This document shows, piece after piece, positions 15,490 through 15,847 of a DNA stretch of 15,847 bases (position 1 is the first letter of the stretch; the number at the start of each line of letters is the position of its first letter). Under the pieces are notes generated by a model, which worked only from the letters and a program-made list of their open reading frames with translations, was not told the origin of the DNA and did no database searches. The stretch covers positions 1 through 15,847 of the forward strand of contig JAFLDC010000022.1 of assembly GCA_017302775.1 (NCBI GenBank), in the 5' to 3' direction. Source of the stretch: Sphingomonadales bacterium. GTDB taxonomy: Bacteria; Pseudomonadota; Alphaproteobacteria; Sphingomonadales; Sphingomonadaceae. Both the position numbers and the translations under genes were made by a program.

Positions 15490-15591
15490 ATTGCCCGTGC
15501 GGGCGCCAGCCCGAAGCTCGCCTAGCGAGGGGAAATGCCGATTTCCAGGAGCAAATTCCGGCACTTCCTAGCCAAAGGTTGATCGAGAGCG

Positions 15592-15607
15592 ATTGAGAAT
15601 TCGCATT
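15592..15607 (+). promoter_or_regulatory. Fnr-like box ATTGAGAATTCGCATT
   Basis: TTGAG (15593-15597), AATT, CGCAT (15602-15606); the second half-site has one mismatch to CGCAA. It lies about 105 nt upstream of the Tat-exported flavoprotein start. It is the weakest of the four copies, supported mainly by its position and its identical core GAGAATTCGCA. Confidence 0.5.
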
Positions 15608-15712
15608 TCAACCCTGTGCAGCTTTCCCCAACGTGCTCGTTCCCCGGCCGCCTTGACCGGTCGGGAAAACAACGCGCTCGACAGAGGCGCGCCAGAGCAA
15701 AGGATGAAGGGA

Positions 15713-15847
15713 ATGGTTGACTCTCAGGGGGCAGGTTGGTCCCGCCGTGCTTTTCTAAGGACGCAGCTTGCCGGGGCGTTGGCGTTGGGTGCTGCGGCGC
15801 CGGTGCGGGCACAGAAGCTGGGCACCAAAGCCCGGATCGTCATCGCT
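15713..15847 (+). CDS. Tat-exported flavoprotein, N-terminal fragment (FccB/SQR-like?)
   Basis: Partial: 45 codons run to the window end without a stop. The N-terminus holds a twin-arginine signal (WSRRAFLRTQ), a hydrophobic stretch rich in A, L and G and a probable cleavage after VRA. The mature part starts QKLGTKARIVIA, the first beta strand expected of an FAD-binding Rossmann fold. Tat signal plus immediate FAD fold is the arrangement of the flavoprotein subunit of flavocytochrome c sulfide dehydrogenase (FccB), though other periplasmic oxidoreductases share it. ATG 15713 is chosen because AAAGGA stands 8 nt upstream; ATG 15704 in frame has no properly spaced ribosome site. It is transcribed divergently from the small gene at 14943. 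Confidence 0.7.
   Translation, partial: MVDSQGAGWSRRAFLRTQLAGALALGAAAPVRAQKLGTKARIVIA

Larger units (their letters stand above)
15372..15712. other. Divergent intergenic regulatory region
   Basis: About 340 bases between two divergent genes, without a convincing ORF of its own. It contains two Fnr-like boxes, one for each side (15474-15489 and 15592-15607). Inverted repeats of terminator type were not seen. Confidence 0.6.

Noticed and set aside
15372..15491. N-terminal extension of the small conserved protein to 15491
   Set aside because: The extension lacks a ribosome site, overlaps the Fnr-like box and does not look like family sequence; ATG 15371 has AAGGGGG well placed.
1..15847. CRISPR array or insertion-sequence ends
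   Set aside because: No regularly spaced repeats and no transposase or terminal inverted repeats were seen.

Overview
The window looks like a chromosomal segment of a GC-rich proteobacterium, most likely an alphaproteobacterium. The grounds are codon bias, the style of the P4-type integrase, and a cydABX-cydDC-crp cluster that I associate with sphingomonads and relatives. The genus cannot be fixed from sequence alone.

Region 1 (1-123): a complete tRNA-Ser(GGA). Region 2 (about 124-6500): a compact integrated element. It begins at the tRNA 3' end with a tyrosine recombinase, followed by a translationally coupled small orphan, an AlpA/excisionase-like HTH protein, and a large primase-polymerase/RecA-like ATPase fusion. 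Next comes a 237-base non-coding stretch packed with perfect hairpins (candidate replication origin), then two cargo genes of unknown function. One cargo gene belongs to a family with a DPDNG motif that is faintly methyltransferase-like. The layout resembles a minimal phage-satellite or P4-like integrative element without virion genes. No second copy of the tRNA 3' end was found, so the right end is only bracketed to 6389-6527.

Region 3 (6520-15847): a respiratory locus. A sulfide:quinone-reductase-like flavoprotein (+) converges on a six-gene leftward operon: cydA, cydB, cydX (46 aa), cydD, cydC and a Crp/Fnr regulator. Gaps in the operon are 24, 16 and 17 nt, then two 4-nt overlaps. Upstream lie a small conserved protein (FDHYAHT / RPRSIG motifs; possibly DUF6858) on the minus strand and, divergently, the start of a Tat-exported flavoprotein cut by the window end.

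The most striking signal is a 16-bp palindrome, ATTGNGA-N2-TCGCAAT. It occurs before all four transcription units of region 3 and has Fnr geometry (TTGNG-N4-CGCAA). Each copy sits about 75-110 nt upstream of a start codon. The Crp/Fnr protein at the end of the cyd operon keeps the Fnr recognition-helix residues (E..SR) but has only three of the four usual Fe-S cysteines. I infer an autoregulated regulon that couples a sulfide-tolerant bd oxidase to SQR-like and Tat-exported flavoproteins, possibly a sulfide/low-oxygen response.
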